Assembly (NCBI GenBank): GCA_014860665.1
Contig: JACZJI010000009.1
Coordinates: forward strand, 1 to 59,814
Direction of reading: 5' to 3'
Source of the DNA: Bacteroidales bacterium
GTDB taxonomy: Bacteria; Bacteroidota; Bacteroidia; Bacteroidales; F082
Length of the DNA: 59,814 bases
This document shows positions 1 to 9,400 of the stretch, piece after piece. The position numbers and the translations under genes were made by a program. Numbering within the stretch: position 1 is the first letter of the stretch; each line of letters starts with the position of its first letter. The notes under the pieces were generated by a model, which saw only the letters and a list, made by a program, of their open reading frames with translations, was not told where the DNA came from and did not search any database.

Positions 1-2
1 TA

Positions 3-648
3 ATGAAAGAAGTCAGCCGGATAAAGAACCGGGTAAAATCTTTACTTTTTCAGTTTGGGATAGACATACCCGAGCGGTTTACATCTGCACAAACGCGGCA
101 CTGGTCTAAAGTTTTTATCCTATGGTTAAAAGAGCTTCCCAATTGAGCAGGAAAGTTTAAAACAAACGCTTGACAACTATCTTCGAATAGGTGAGAATTT
201 AAGAAAAGAGTTGTTGCTGCTCAACGGGCAAGTCAGGGACTTATCAAAAAGTGAATCCTACAGGAATAATTACAACCTTCTGATAAGCATCCCTGGTATT
301 GGATTAATGACAGCGATGAGTTTTTTAGTACAAATAGGAGAGATCAGGCGGTTTAAAACTTTTGATGCGCTATGTTATTATGTAGGATTGGTGCCCCGTA
401 TGTATGGTTCTGGAGAAAAGATGAGAACAGCAGGGATACTTAAACGAGGACGAAAGGAAATAAAGGTCATGCTGATAGAGGCCTCCTGGGATGCACTAAG
501 GTCAGACCCGGCCCTGATGGCCAGGTTTAACGAGCTAAGTAAAAGGATGAATAAAAATAAGGCCATTATCCGTATAGCAAGAAAACTATTGAGCAGGATG
601 CGGTTTGTATTGATGAACCGGCAGTCGTACGAATTAGGGGTGCTTTAA
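3..648 (+). pseudogene. IS110-family transposase, 3' part, frameshifted and cut by window edge
   Basis: IS110-type transposases are DEDD recombinases that move an element through a circular intermediate. Only the distal part is here. Positions 3-146 read a segment with RHWSK and WLKELPN and stop at TGA 144-146. The continuation lies one frame over, open from about 145 to the stop at 648. It carries the C-terminal Transposase_20 (IS116/IS110/IS902) domain: SIPGIG near 290, then YYVGLVPRMYGSGEKM, GRKEIKVMLIEASW and a basic end. The first frame flows in sense into the second, so a single-base indel near 144 broke the gene. The RuvC-like N-terminal domain would lie left of the window. An ORF from a TTG at 211 is only the tail of this gene. 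I see no reason to call a programmed frameshift, which is not usual for this family. Confidence 0.85.
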
Positions 649-690
649 ATAAAATAGAAAATAAACTTAACTTTAAAACTTTGGCAAATC

Positions 691-777
691 GGAAGGGGAG
701 TAAACGATGTCTTTGAACTGCAGCACTCTGGCCATGGGCTGGAGAAGACCGCTATCAAAAGGTTACGTCCCCTTTCC
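691..777 (+). ncRNA. Candidate structured RNA behind the IS110 remnant
   Basis: Bases 691-703 pair with 763-777 (13 pairs, two single-base bulges) around a loop. That loop holds a second stem, 726-733 with 737-744 (eight pairs, two G-U, loop ATG). Five T residues follow at 778-782, as after an intrinsic terminator. IS110/IS1111 elements encode a bridge RNA in a non-coding end, and in the IS1111 group that end is downstream of the transposase. Assigning this hairpin to that role is inference. The octamer AGACCGCT occurs at 746-753 inside the structure and again at 818-825. A frame open across 658-858 without an ATG is a competing, weaker explanation. Confidence 0.3.
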
Positions 778-902
778 TTTTTAAATAACAAATACATTGC
801 GGCAAAAAGCAAAATACAGACCGCTGATAGAAGATTGATTAAAGAGGTTTTAAGGTAGTAAAAAATATAGGAGGGTACTTTTCCTCTTACAAAAACAAAA
901 GT

Positions 903-980
903 AGTTCAATAAAAAAGCCCCGTCAAGGCTAAAATGAACTCCGCTTCGCTCCGGCCTTGACAGTCCTCTTTTATTGAACT
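903..980. repeat. 78-bp interrupted hairpin with 12-bp terminal inverted repeats
   Basis: AGTTCAATAAAA at 903-914 is repeated inverted at 969-980. Inside, GTCAAGGC (922-929) pairs perfectly with GCCTTGAC (954-961). The tip contains CCGCTTCGCTCCGG. It lies between the IS110 remnant (plus) and the end of ppk1 (minus), so it could be a bidirectional terminator, a MITE-like or REP-like unit, or part of the insertion element. No copy elsewhere in the window was noticed. The rest of 649-1097 shows no gene I can support. Confidence 0.55.
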
Positions 981-1097
981 AAAACAAGCTTTTGAAAGAG
1001 AAAAAGAAAAAAATTTAGCTTTTTGTTTGTTTTTCAACATAGAAGTTCATAAAGTGAATCTAGTGGAAAACAAACGATCAGTCACTTTAACCATTCA

Positions 1098-3158
1098 TCA
1101 CTCCGAATCTACCTGCTTTTTTAAGTACTCATACATGTAAAATTGTGACCGGATGCGGGTGTCACCTTTATTAAATTTCTTGTAGAGGTTCACCGGTTCG
1201 CTGTTGATATAACGGGCTTTAACATTGTCTTTCAACTGCGTCTGCAAGATAAACATCAACTCTTTTTGAAGCTCCGGATCATACACGGGGCAGGCAACCT
1301 CAAAACGATGATCAAAGTTTCGAACCATCCAGTCAGCGGAAGTGATATAGTATAATGGTTTCCCTTCGTTGGCAAATACCAGAGCCCTGGAATGTTCCAG
1401 GTATCGATCAATAACACCTACAATTTCTATATTTTCATTATATCCCGGGATGCCTGGAACCAACACACAAATACCCCGGCAAATTATCTTGATTTTAACA
1501 CCGGCACGTGAAGCAGCCACCAGCTTCTGAATAATCCTTTTATCCACCAGATTATTCAGTTTAATAATAACCCATGCCTCTTTTTTCTCCTTAGCCGAAC
1601 GAATCTCTTTGTTCAGCAACTTAATAAGCTGATCCCGCATAAAATAAGGAGCCACAAGAAAGTGCTTAAAGCTAGGCGGTGTATAGGGAGCCTCGAAAAG
1701 GTGGAACAACATATTGACTTCTTTACCGATTTCCTGATTGAAAGTAAACAGACTGTCGTCAGCATAAACCTGAGCAGTGGACTCGTTGAAGTTTCCCGTA
1801 CTAATGTTGGAGTAGTAGACATTTTCTCCGCCTTCATTCCGTCGGATAAGCATCATTTTGGCATGGACTTTATATCCTGGCAAATTCTTAATAATCTTCA
1901 CTCCCTCTTCACGCAGCCGTTCCGACCAGTAAATATTGGCTTTTTCATCAAACCTGGCCTGAATTTCCAAAAACACAGTTACATATTTTCCATTACGGGC
2001 TGCATTGATCAGAGCATTGATCACATTCGAATCACGGGCAGCACGGTAAAAAGTCATCTTAATAGCCGTAACCTGCGGATCGATAGAAGCTTCACGTAGT
2101 AAGTCAATCACATAATGAAAAGACTGATACGGATAATGCAGCATGATGTCGCGTTCGCGAATTACCTTTAACATGCTGGGATTGTCCTTAAGCATCGGGT
2201 GCTCCAGTGGCTTAAACCGGGGATAAACAAAATTGTCACCGCCAATGTTGGGAAACGACATAAAATCCCTGAAATTATGGTAACGTCCTCCACCGCGCAA
2301 AGTATCTTCTTCAGAAATTTTCAACTTCTTATGCAGTTGATTCAGTAATTTGTTAGGGATGTTTTTATCAAATACAAACCTCACGGGCATTCCCTTTTTC
2401 CGCTTTTTGATGCTCTCACTCATTAGCTCGTAAAAGCTTTTGGAAATATCACTATCGATATCCAATTCAGCATCACGTGTAACTTTTACCGTATATGCTT
2501 CAATTCTGTCGTAACCGAAGGGTTTGAAAACATCCCTGAGGCCATAGCGAACCACATCGTCAAGCATCATCACAAAACGTTTTTCTCGCTGGTCCGGAAG
2601 CAAAAGATAACGCGACAACGCATCAGTCGGTACCATCAGAAGAGCATAATCCTCATCAATTTCTCCTTTAGAATCCTTCAGCACCACTGCCAGATAAATA
2701 AACTTATCGCGTAATGCTTCCGGACTGGTCAGATTTTTCAACATGATGGGGAACAGCAACGGTCTGACATATTGATTAAAATACTGGCTCACAAACTGCC
2801 CCTGTTCCGGTGTAATTTCCTTTTCGTTTACAAAAAATATGTTGTTCTTTTTCAGAGCCTCCTTAATCTCAAGGAAAGTAGAGTTAAACTTTTTTTCCTG
2901 AGCCTCGACAATCATATTAATTTTCTTCAGAATACGTCCTGGATGAAAATCAAACTCGTCATCTTTATTTCCCATGGCTTCCATCCGGCGAAGCGTTGCC
3001 ACACGGACACGGAAAAATTCGTCGCGGTTATTAGAATAAATACCCAAAAACTTAAGACGTTCAATGAGAGGGTTATTTTTATCCATCGCTTCCTGCAGTA
3101 CCCTTTCATTAAAATGCAGCCATGAAATCTCTCTGTTTATCAGTTGTTTCTTAGTCAT
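1098..3158 (-). CDS. ppk1: Polyphosphate kinase 1
   Basis: Catalyses reversible transfer of the ATP gamma-phosphate to polyphosphate, for phosphate and energy storage. At 686 residues it has the normal family length. The N-terminal domain opens with NREISWLHFNERVLQEA near residue 8, and NNRDEFFRVRVA follows near 43. Two conserved histidines are visible: YKVHAKMML (near 432), matching the phosphorylated H435 of E. coli PPK1, and YLEHSRALVF (near 589), matching H592. Their spacing is the same as in E. coli. It is separated from the upstream helicase gene by about 160 bp with a weak terminator and its own -7 box, so it is probably transcribed alone. No ppx exopolyphosphatase gene lies in the window. 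Confidence 0.95.
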   Translation of the reverse strand: MTKKQLINREISWLHFNERVLQEAMDKNNPLIERLKFLGIYSNNRDEFFRVRVATLRRMEAMGNKDDEFDFHPGRILKKINMIVEAQEKKFNSTFLEIKEALKKNNIFFVNEKEITPEQGQFVSQYFNQYVRPLLFPIMLKNLTSPEALRDKFIYLAVVLKDSKGEIDEDYALLMVPTDALSRYLLLPDQREKRFVMMLDDVVRYGLRDVFKPFGYDRIEAYTVKVTRDAELDIDSDISKSFYELMSESIKKRKKGMPVRFVFDKNIPNKLLNQLHKKLKISEEDTLRGGGRYHNFRDFMSFPNIGGDNFVYPRFKPLEHPMLKDNPSMLKVIRERDIMLHYPYQSFHYVIDLLREASIDPQVTAIKMTFYRAARDSNVINALINAARNGKYVTVFLEIQARFDEKANIYWSERLREEGVKIIKNLPGYKVHAKMMLIRRNEGGENVYYSNISTGNFNESTAQVYADDSLFTFNQEIGKEVNMLFHLFEAPYTPPSFKHFLVAPYFMRDQLIKLLNKEIRSAKEKKEAWVIIKLNNLVDKRIIQKLVAASRAGVKIKIICRGICVLVPGIPGYNENIEIVGVIDRYLEHSRALVFANEGKPLYYITSADWMVRNFDHRFEVACPVYDPELQKELMFILQTQLKDNVKARYINSEPVNLYKKFNKGDTRIRSQFYMYEYLKKQVDSE

Positions 3159-3218
3159 AAAATTCAGTTGTTAAGGCTAAAACCCCCGGAAATAGCATTT
3201 AGTCCACTTTACTTCCCA

Positions 3219-3226
3219 CAAAATTA
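3219..3226 (-). promoter_or_regulatory. ppk1 -7 box (TAATTTTG)
   Basis: On the minus strand this octamer fits the Bacteroidota -7 consensus TAnnTTTG, about 60 bases before the ppk1 ATG. No clear -33 TTTG was picked out. Confidence 0.5.
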
Positions 3227-3242
3227 AAGGAATTCTTTTACC

Positions 3243-3259
3243 AAAAAAAGCCGCCGGCT
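3243..3259 (-). terminator. Weak intrinsic terminator after the helicase gene
   Basis: On the minus strand AGCC-GGC-GGCT is followed by seven T residues. The stem is only four pairs, so read-through into ppk1 is likely. Confidence 0.3.
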
Positions 3260-3317
3260 CTTTGCGACAACTTTATTTTATCAGAAAGTCAAAAGAAAAA
3301 ATCACATCTGGAAATCC

Positions 3318-6300
3318 CTAAACGGGAACTACTTCTATTTCCTCATTGATGTAAATCAGAATCTTATCGATATGTTCATATCCCATCTTCTTAAAGACAG
3401 CAGCATAATTCTCTACCTGACGGATATGCTCATGCCTCTTTTCTCCGGTCTTATAATCGATAATAGCCAGTTTATCTTCTATCTGGACCACCCGGTCGGG
3501 ACGCAAGATCCTTTTATTTTCAGCATCAAAAATTTCACTTTCTATTTTCACAAAAAGCCCATCCTGAAAGTAAGGAGCCACTTCCTTAATGGAGATAAGA
3601 TGATGTAATAGTTTTGAAATCTCAGGCAATTCCTCCGCATCTATAAGTCCGGATAGATGATAACCTTCCACTACCCTATCGATATTTGAAATGACTTCTA
3701 TTTTTGAAAGCATTTCATGGATCAAATTACCATAAGTACGCGCTGGTTTTTTTCCGAAAGCTTCCCAGAAAACATCTTCCACAGGTGCAACTGCGATATG
3801 TTTGTTCCAGGGTGCTGATGGAACGGATATTGGTTCTTCCACCTGTTTTTTCTCAACTTGTTCCTGATGCAGGCCGATTGTTTCGAAATTACCAAATTCA
3901 TAAACCTGCTTACCTTCCTGCCACTGTCCGTTGCTTACCAGAAAATCACGCACCCATTCAGAGAATTTATCACCTTTATCTTCTTTCCGGAAACATACAA
4001 TTTCCAGCGCATCGACGGCACGGGTAAATGCCACATAAACCAGATTCAGGTAATCCAGCTCCGTTTTGGCACTTTCATATTCATATATTTCTCCTTTATC
4101 GACAAGACTCAGACTTTTGCCTATTTTCAACAGTCCGATGTTAAGCTCCTTCAATTCCGGAAAGTCGATATCCATCCAAAATTCACCTCTGGTATTGGTA
4201 TTTTTATTGTTGTAGAGATCGACAATTACTGTCCCGAATTTCAATCCTTTTGCCTTATGGGCTGTCATTACCTGCACAGCCTCCAGTCCCTCAGGCATTA
4301 CGATACTCAGGTCAGATTTTTTTTCTTCCCACAGCTCAATAAAAGCTTCAATGGAACTTCGATAAACCTGTCTTTTCTCGTAAGCAAAATCAAGGAAAAA
4401 TTGTAAAAAAACATCTGAAGAAACAACATCTGCCAAATGCGGTGCCACTTCATCCAGGATTTCATAAACACTCTTTTGCCGCAAAGCTTCTGCTGAAGGA
4501 AGTTGCACATTATACTTTTCCAGAAACCACACCAGCCTGTTGGGGTGCATTACAGCTTCCGTGAAAATGGAATGAAAATTCTCAGCTGAATTTCTCAACA
4601 CAAGAAACGGTGTCAGAAATTCTGCAAATGCCAGTTGATCATTCGGCTCTGAAAGTAATTTTAAAAATGCCACCAGCATCCTGACCAGGGGAGAAACAGA
4701 GAGCTTGAGCGATTCGGAAGAAACTACAGGAATTCCAAGAGACACCAGATTTGAGGCAATCTCCGCTGAAGCCTGATTGGTTCTTGTCAGAATACAAATA
4801 TCTTTCACAGGATAGCCTTCTGAAACCAGCTTTTGCACATTTTCAACTATCTGCACCAGCACCTTTTCCCTGTAATCTGATGCACTTTCAGATTCTAAAA
4901 ACTGAATGGAAATATAACCACCTTCCTTTTTCTTTTCAGGAAGGTTCTGTTCCTGCTCCTCGTAAACCTTACCGAAATTTTCTTTCAGCTTTTTTCCTGC
5001 AAAGTCGAAAAAGCGGTTGTTGAATCCGATGATCTCTTCCCTGGAACGATAATTAATTTCCAACTTCTGTTCATCATAATTATTCACCAGATTTTGTTCC
5101 CGCTGTGCATTCTCAGGATTTTCGGAAGCCAGGAACAACTTTGGCAGGTGCGTAAAAAGCTCTACTTCACCGCTACGAAAACGGTAAATAGCCTGTTTGG
5201 CATCTCCCACCAGCATATTGAAATTGCCGTTGGATAATGATTCATCAATGAGTGGCAACAGATTATTCCACTGTAAAACAGAAGTATCCTGAAACTCATC
5301 AATCAGAAAATTTCGGTATCTGCGGCCTATTCTTTCATAAATAAACGGTACTGGTTGTGAGGCGACCTCTTCGTAAATTCTTTTGTTGAATTCCGAGATA
5401 TGGACTTTTTGGGTTTTGGCAGTGTATTCATCGAAGATCAGGCGTATTTCACGGAGCAGCGCCAGTTCGTAAATGTTGTCGTACACCAGTTTCCGTATTG
5501 CATAAAATGAAACTTTTCCGGTGATTTCCTGCAGAGCAGTTTTCAACCGCGGAGCAATTTCATCTATCGATGATGACTTTGCAGAATCCAGTTTAGCTGA
5601 ATACCATACATCCTCTTCAATAGCCCTTTTGATGTAAGAGTTGGGAAACAACTTTTCCCAATTCTGGGGCCATTCTGCAATTCTCTGAAGATAGGACTTC
5701 ACGCCATTTTTCCCCTGATAAAAATCTGATGCATCCAGTCCCCGCTGTTCAATAAGATTATAAGCCTCACTGGCTGTCTTAATCATGATCTCTTTGGTGG
5801 AGAAAAGACTTGCCTGCAATTTTTTTATAATGATCAGAAAATCCTTAGTGGAATAATGTTCCAGCTTTTTAATTTCATGAAAACCTTCTTCCTTCAGCTG
5901 TTTTTTAATGAATCTGGCAAGTTCTTCAGTGGGATCATAGCCTCTTTCATCATCCACACGCTTGCGGGCAAACTCCAGCAGGATCTCTGTAAAAGCCTTA
6001 TCAGTCCCCAACTTATCATAGATTCCTTCAACTATAAAAGGGATAATATCGTCTTCATCAATTACAATTTCAAATCCCTGGGGGAGTTTTAAATCGGTGG
6101 AAAAGGAACGTACAACCTGATGGACAAAAGAATCGATGGTACTGACAGAAAAATCATCATAGTGATGCAGGATTTGTGATAACAATTCCCCTGCTCTTTC
6201 CGTGATTTGCTCCACTGTCAATCCGGTTTCATTCATAATGTCCCTGCTGAAAGCGTCATCGGCTTCACCCATGGAATATTTCTCCAATGTCCCGATGATA

Positions 6301-6458
6301 CGATCTTTCATCTCCCGGGAAGCCTTGTTAGTAAAGGTGATAGCAAGCAGATTTCGGAAACTTTCAGGTCGCTGAAGGGCAATCTTCAGGTACTCTTTTA
6401 CCAGTGTGGTTGTCTTTCCTGAACCGGCAGATGATTTATATACCCTGAAGTTTTTCAT
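3318..6458 (-). CDS. RecB/AddA-like UvrD-family helicase with C-terminal nuclease
   Basis: A superfamily 1 helicase-nuclease of the double-strand-break end-processing type. Walker A is SSAGSGKTTT at residues 9-18. Walker B/motif II is LIDEFQDTS near 390, followed by GDAKQAIYRFRSGE. Motif V is TAHKAKGLKF and motif VI is YVAFTRAVDALEI. The C-terminus ends with a PD-(D/E)XK nuclease core, LRPDRVV then AIIDYKTGEK near 1000. The length of 1046 residues is usual for Bacteroidota AddA-like proteins, whose AddB-like partner is often encoded elsewhere; none is seen here. The ATG overlaps the stop of the upstream TamB-like gene as ATGA (6455-6458), so translation is probably coupled. Exact subfamily (AddA or RecB-like) is uncertain. 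Confidence 0.88.
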   Translation of the reverse strand: MKNFRVYKSSAGSGKTTTLVKEYLKIALQRPESFRNLLAITFTNKASREMKDRIIGTLEKYSMGEADDAFSRDIMNETGLTVEQITERAGELLSQILHHYDDFSVSTIDSFVHQVVRSFSTDLKLPQGFEIVIDEDDIIPFIVEGIYDKLGTDKAFTEILLEFARKRVDDERGYDPTEELARFIKKQLKEEGFHEIKKLEHYSTKDFLIIIKKLQASLFSTKEIMIKTASEAYNLIEQRGLDASDFYQGKNGVKSYLQRIAEWPQNWEKLFPNSYIKRAIEEDVWYSAKLDSAKSSSIDEIAPRLKTALQEITGKVSFYAIRKLVYDNIYELALLREIRLIFDEYTAKTQKVHISEFNKRIYEEVASQPVPFIYERIGRRYRNFLIDEFQDTSVLQWNNLLPLIDESLSNGNFNMLVGDAKQAIYRFRSGEVELFTHLPKLFLASENPENAQREQNLVNNYDEQKLEINYRSREEIIGFNNRFFDFAGKKLKENFGKVYEEQEQNLPEKKKEGGYISIQFLESESASDYREKVLVQIVENVQKLVSEGYPVKDICILTRTNQASAEIASNLVSLGIPVVSSESLKLSVSPLVRMLVAFLKLLSEPNDQLAFAEFLTPFLVLRNSAENFHSIFTEAVMHPNRLVWFLEKYNVQLPSAEALRQKSVYEILDEVAPHLADVVSSDVFLQFFLDFAYEKRQVYRSSIEAFIELWEEKKSDLSIVMPEGLEAVQVMTAHKAKGLKFGTVIVDLYNNKNTNTRGEFWMDIDFPELKELNIGLLKIGKSLSLVDKGEIYEYESAKTELDYLNLVYVAFTRAVDALEIVCFRKEDKGDKFSEWVRDFLVSNGQWQEGKQVYEFGNFETIGLHQEQVEKKQVEEPISVPSAPWNKHIAVAPVEDVFWEAFGKKPARTYGNLIHEMLSKIEVISNIDRVVEGYHLSGLIDAEELPEISKLLHHLISIKEVAPYFQDGLFVKIESEIFDAENKRILRPDRVVQIEDKLAIIDYKTGEKRHEHIRQVENYAAVFKKMGYEHIDKILIYINEEIEVVPV

Positions 6459-9400
6459 TTGGTTTTCTTTTCCTCTGATTGTTTCGCCTTATCATTGTTT
6501 CTTATCTTTCTGGCATGCGGCTTTTTCTTTTTTCCAAACAATTCCCAGAAATTATCGAATGCTTTGGTGTAAACAATCCCTGCTCCCTGTGTATAAGGCG
6601 AAATTTTATCATAGTTAGTATAATAATACCATGAGTTTACATTAGAATGATTAAACGCTTTCAGTCGCCAGCGCCCGTCCTTGGTAAGCTTATAGTCTAT
6701 ATCTACATCACCAACCAGGTTGGAAGTTGAATTACTTTGCTTATCGTACGACATACCAAAGTTCCCGTTAATGGCCAACCGGTCATTGAAAAGTTGTGTA
6801 GACAAGGCCAAATCAAACTCTTCTTTGGACATCTTATCTCCGGGCTTATAACTAACACCCACATTTATATTCTTACTTATACGGGAAAGCAGTCCACTTA
6901 GCTGGTTACTCAAAATACTGTAATAAGATGAGCTCAACGTAGCATTGGTAATATTGTTCATGGAAAATGAACGCAGTACAAGCAGTGAAATCATCTGCTG
7001 GTTCATCAACGCAGTATTGGTGGTATCCAGCTGCGCATATGCCAGACGTTGCAAATCCGGATCGAGATCGGGGAATTTAATCTGGAAGCCGATTTGCGGG
7101 TTAAACAGATCTTTGGACATCACAACGTAACAATCCACATTCACACGGTTTTTATAGCTTGCTGTAGTATCGATGGTCACACCCAGTGTACTGATATCAG
7201 CTTTCAGCTTATACAAACCTTTGATGTTTACAGTAGCTTTATATGGGTCTCCGGACCAGGAAATACGGCCACCTTTTACCAGCTCAAAATGTTTTCTGAC
7301 CAAATCAGCCAAAGTAAAATCAAAGGCACCCCGATCCACACTATAGTCACCGGCTAAACTTACATCACCTGATGAATTCACTTGCAACTTAAGGTTCCCC
7401 TCTCCCTGAGACTCAATAGTTCCAATTCCTGAAGGAAGATAGATTTTAAGCATTGCACTGGGAAGAATTCCCATGTTGATGTTTATCTGATACTGACTCT
7501 CCTGGGTTTGAGAAGTATTCAAAACATTTTCCATTACTTTACCTTTTAAAGTATCCTTTTCAGGTTTCTGGAAAATGATAAAATTATTTTCGGAGAACTC
7601 GGAGTCATCGTCCAGCGGGAGCACTACAGAAGTTCCTTTTTCACTCTGCACATTCAAATCCATCTGAATATCATCAAGTGGTCCTTTAATACTAACATCT
7701 CCTGAACCAATAGCTGTTCCGTAATAAACCTGGTTCATACTCCGGGTGGTATTGAAAAATAACAGCCTGTTGGTGGAAAGATTAACATCCAGCCTGGGAT
7801 CATGGAAGTTATGATGCAGCAATTTTCCCTGTACTTCAGCATGATTACCCAATGTGTCATAAAGCATAAACTTACCGAAGTCTATATCATTTTTATTAAA
7901 GACAAATGTGTTTTGCTTAAACGAATATTTTGTATTCAGATAGTTGATTACAAGCCCCACATTATCGAGAGTAAGCTCGCCAGATAGCTCAGGTGCACTA
8001 AGTGTTCCATGGACCATCACAGTACCTGAGGCTTCTCCGTGAAGTTTGGAAATGTATTCACTCAGGAATGGATTTACACCATTTAACTTAATGCCATTAA
8101 AGGTCAGATTCATATCCAGTTGGTTGTCTATATTATACGGGTAATAGAAACCTTCCATACCAAATACCCTTTTGGCACTGACATCTCCTTCTCGGATAAT
8201 TTGTGCTTTGAAAAAAGCAGAATTATTCACATTGTCCCAGGTACTCAATATATAGGCAGTTCCAAGACCTGACTTGTTTAACGACAAACTATCAATGGTA
8301 AGGTTGGCAACACGCGCAAAACTGGTACCCATGTTTGAGATGTTTACATAACCATTCATCTTACCATCAAGGTTAAAACCCCAATGACGCCATAGCAGAT
8401 TGAGATTGGCAAGATTCCAGTTATGGAAGGTTACTTCAAGAGAGTCCCCCTCTTGACTGGGAATTCTTCCCAGAAATGAGATTCTGGAATCTCCCCCATT
8501 AATTAAAAAGTTCTCAAACCGCCATCCTTGCTTGTCATTAATCATGGCATTTTCCGGCTGGATATTCCAGTGCATATCATTAATAAAAACATTTGACTTG
8601 TTGATGCTAAGCTTTTGAATGCTATCGTGTTTTAAATAAAGTCCTTCGATATCACCTGCATTTTTCAACTTTGTGCCTTTATTGTTCCAGAACAGTCCAA
8701 ATTCAAGGCTGTCGTTTTTCATATTCATTCTGGCCACCAGGCTATCCATTCCAAACACCGATTTATCAGTTTTTGTACTGTCTTTCAAAATCAAATGTTC
8801 TATTTGACCTTTTACCTGCAGAGCACCTCCTATTGTCTGTGCATGAAGGTTATTATTCAGAAAATTGACACCCTGATACTTCATCATACTGGCATGACCT
8901 TCTGCCTCCATTGTATGATTTTTGAAATCAATTTTTGCTTTAAAAAAAGCATCCGGACTGATTTGCAAACCTCCCAGGAACTGGTCACAGATTAAAGAAG
9001 GTTTCAGAAGTTCCAGGTTTACATCTATATCTTTGGAAGCATATTCAGGTACTGGAGGCGGCATATCTGTGACCGGGAAGAAATGATTCAGAAACTGACC
9101 GGTGGAACGCGCCAGCTCACTGAGTCCGTAATTTCCGACCATACTGAACTTCAATAAATCTGAATTAATTTTCAGCCCCATCCCCTTCCCGGGAATAATA
9201 TATTTATCCAGAAATATTTTGCTCACGGGGTACTTCATCTGTTTGAATCTTAATTCAGAGTTCGTTAACAATACCCGTGCAGTCATTGAATCCGGATCAA
9301 GACCGCGGAAATAAATCTTTCCTTCTGTCTTCAAATGAAAATCTTTAGCAGTCCACCAGTTCAAAGAATCAAAATCTGCTTTATGCAATGCAAGATTAAG

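Noticed and set aside
658..858. Open frame of about 66 codons after the transposase
   Set aside because: It has no ATG, GTG or TTG start in a good place and no recognisable similarity; the RNA-like pairing explains the sequence better.
3858..4406. 182-residue ORF on the plus strand
   Set aside because: It lies wholly inside the helicase gene on the other strand and has no domain.
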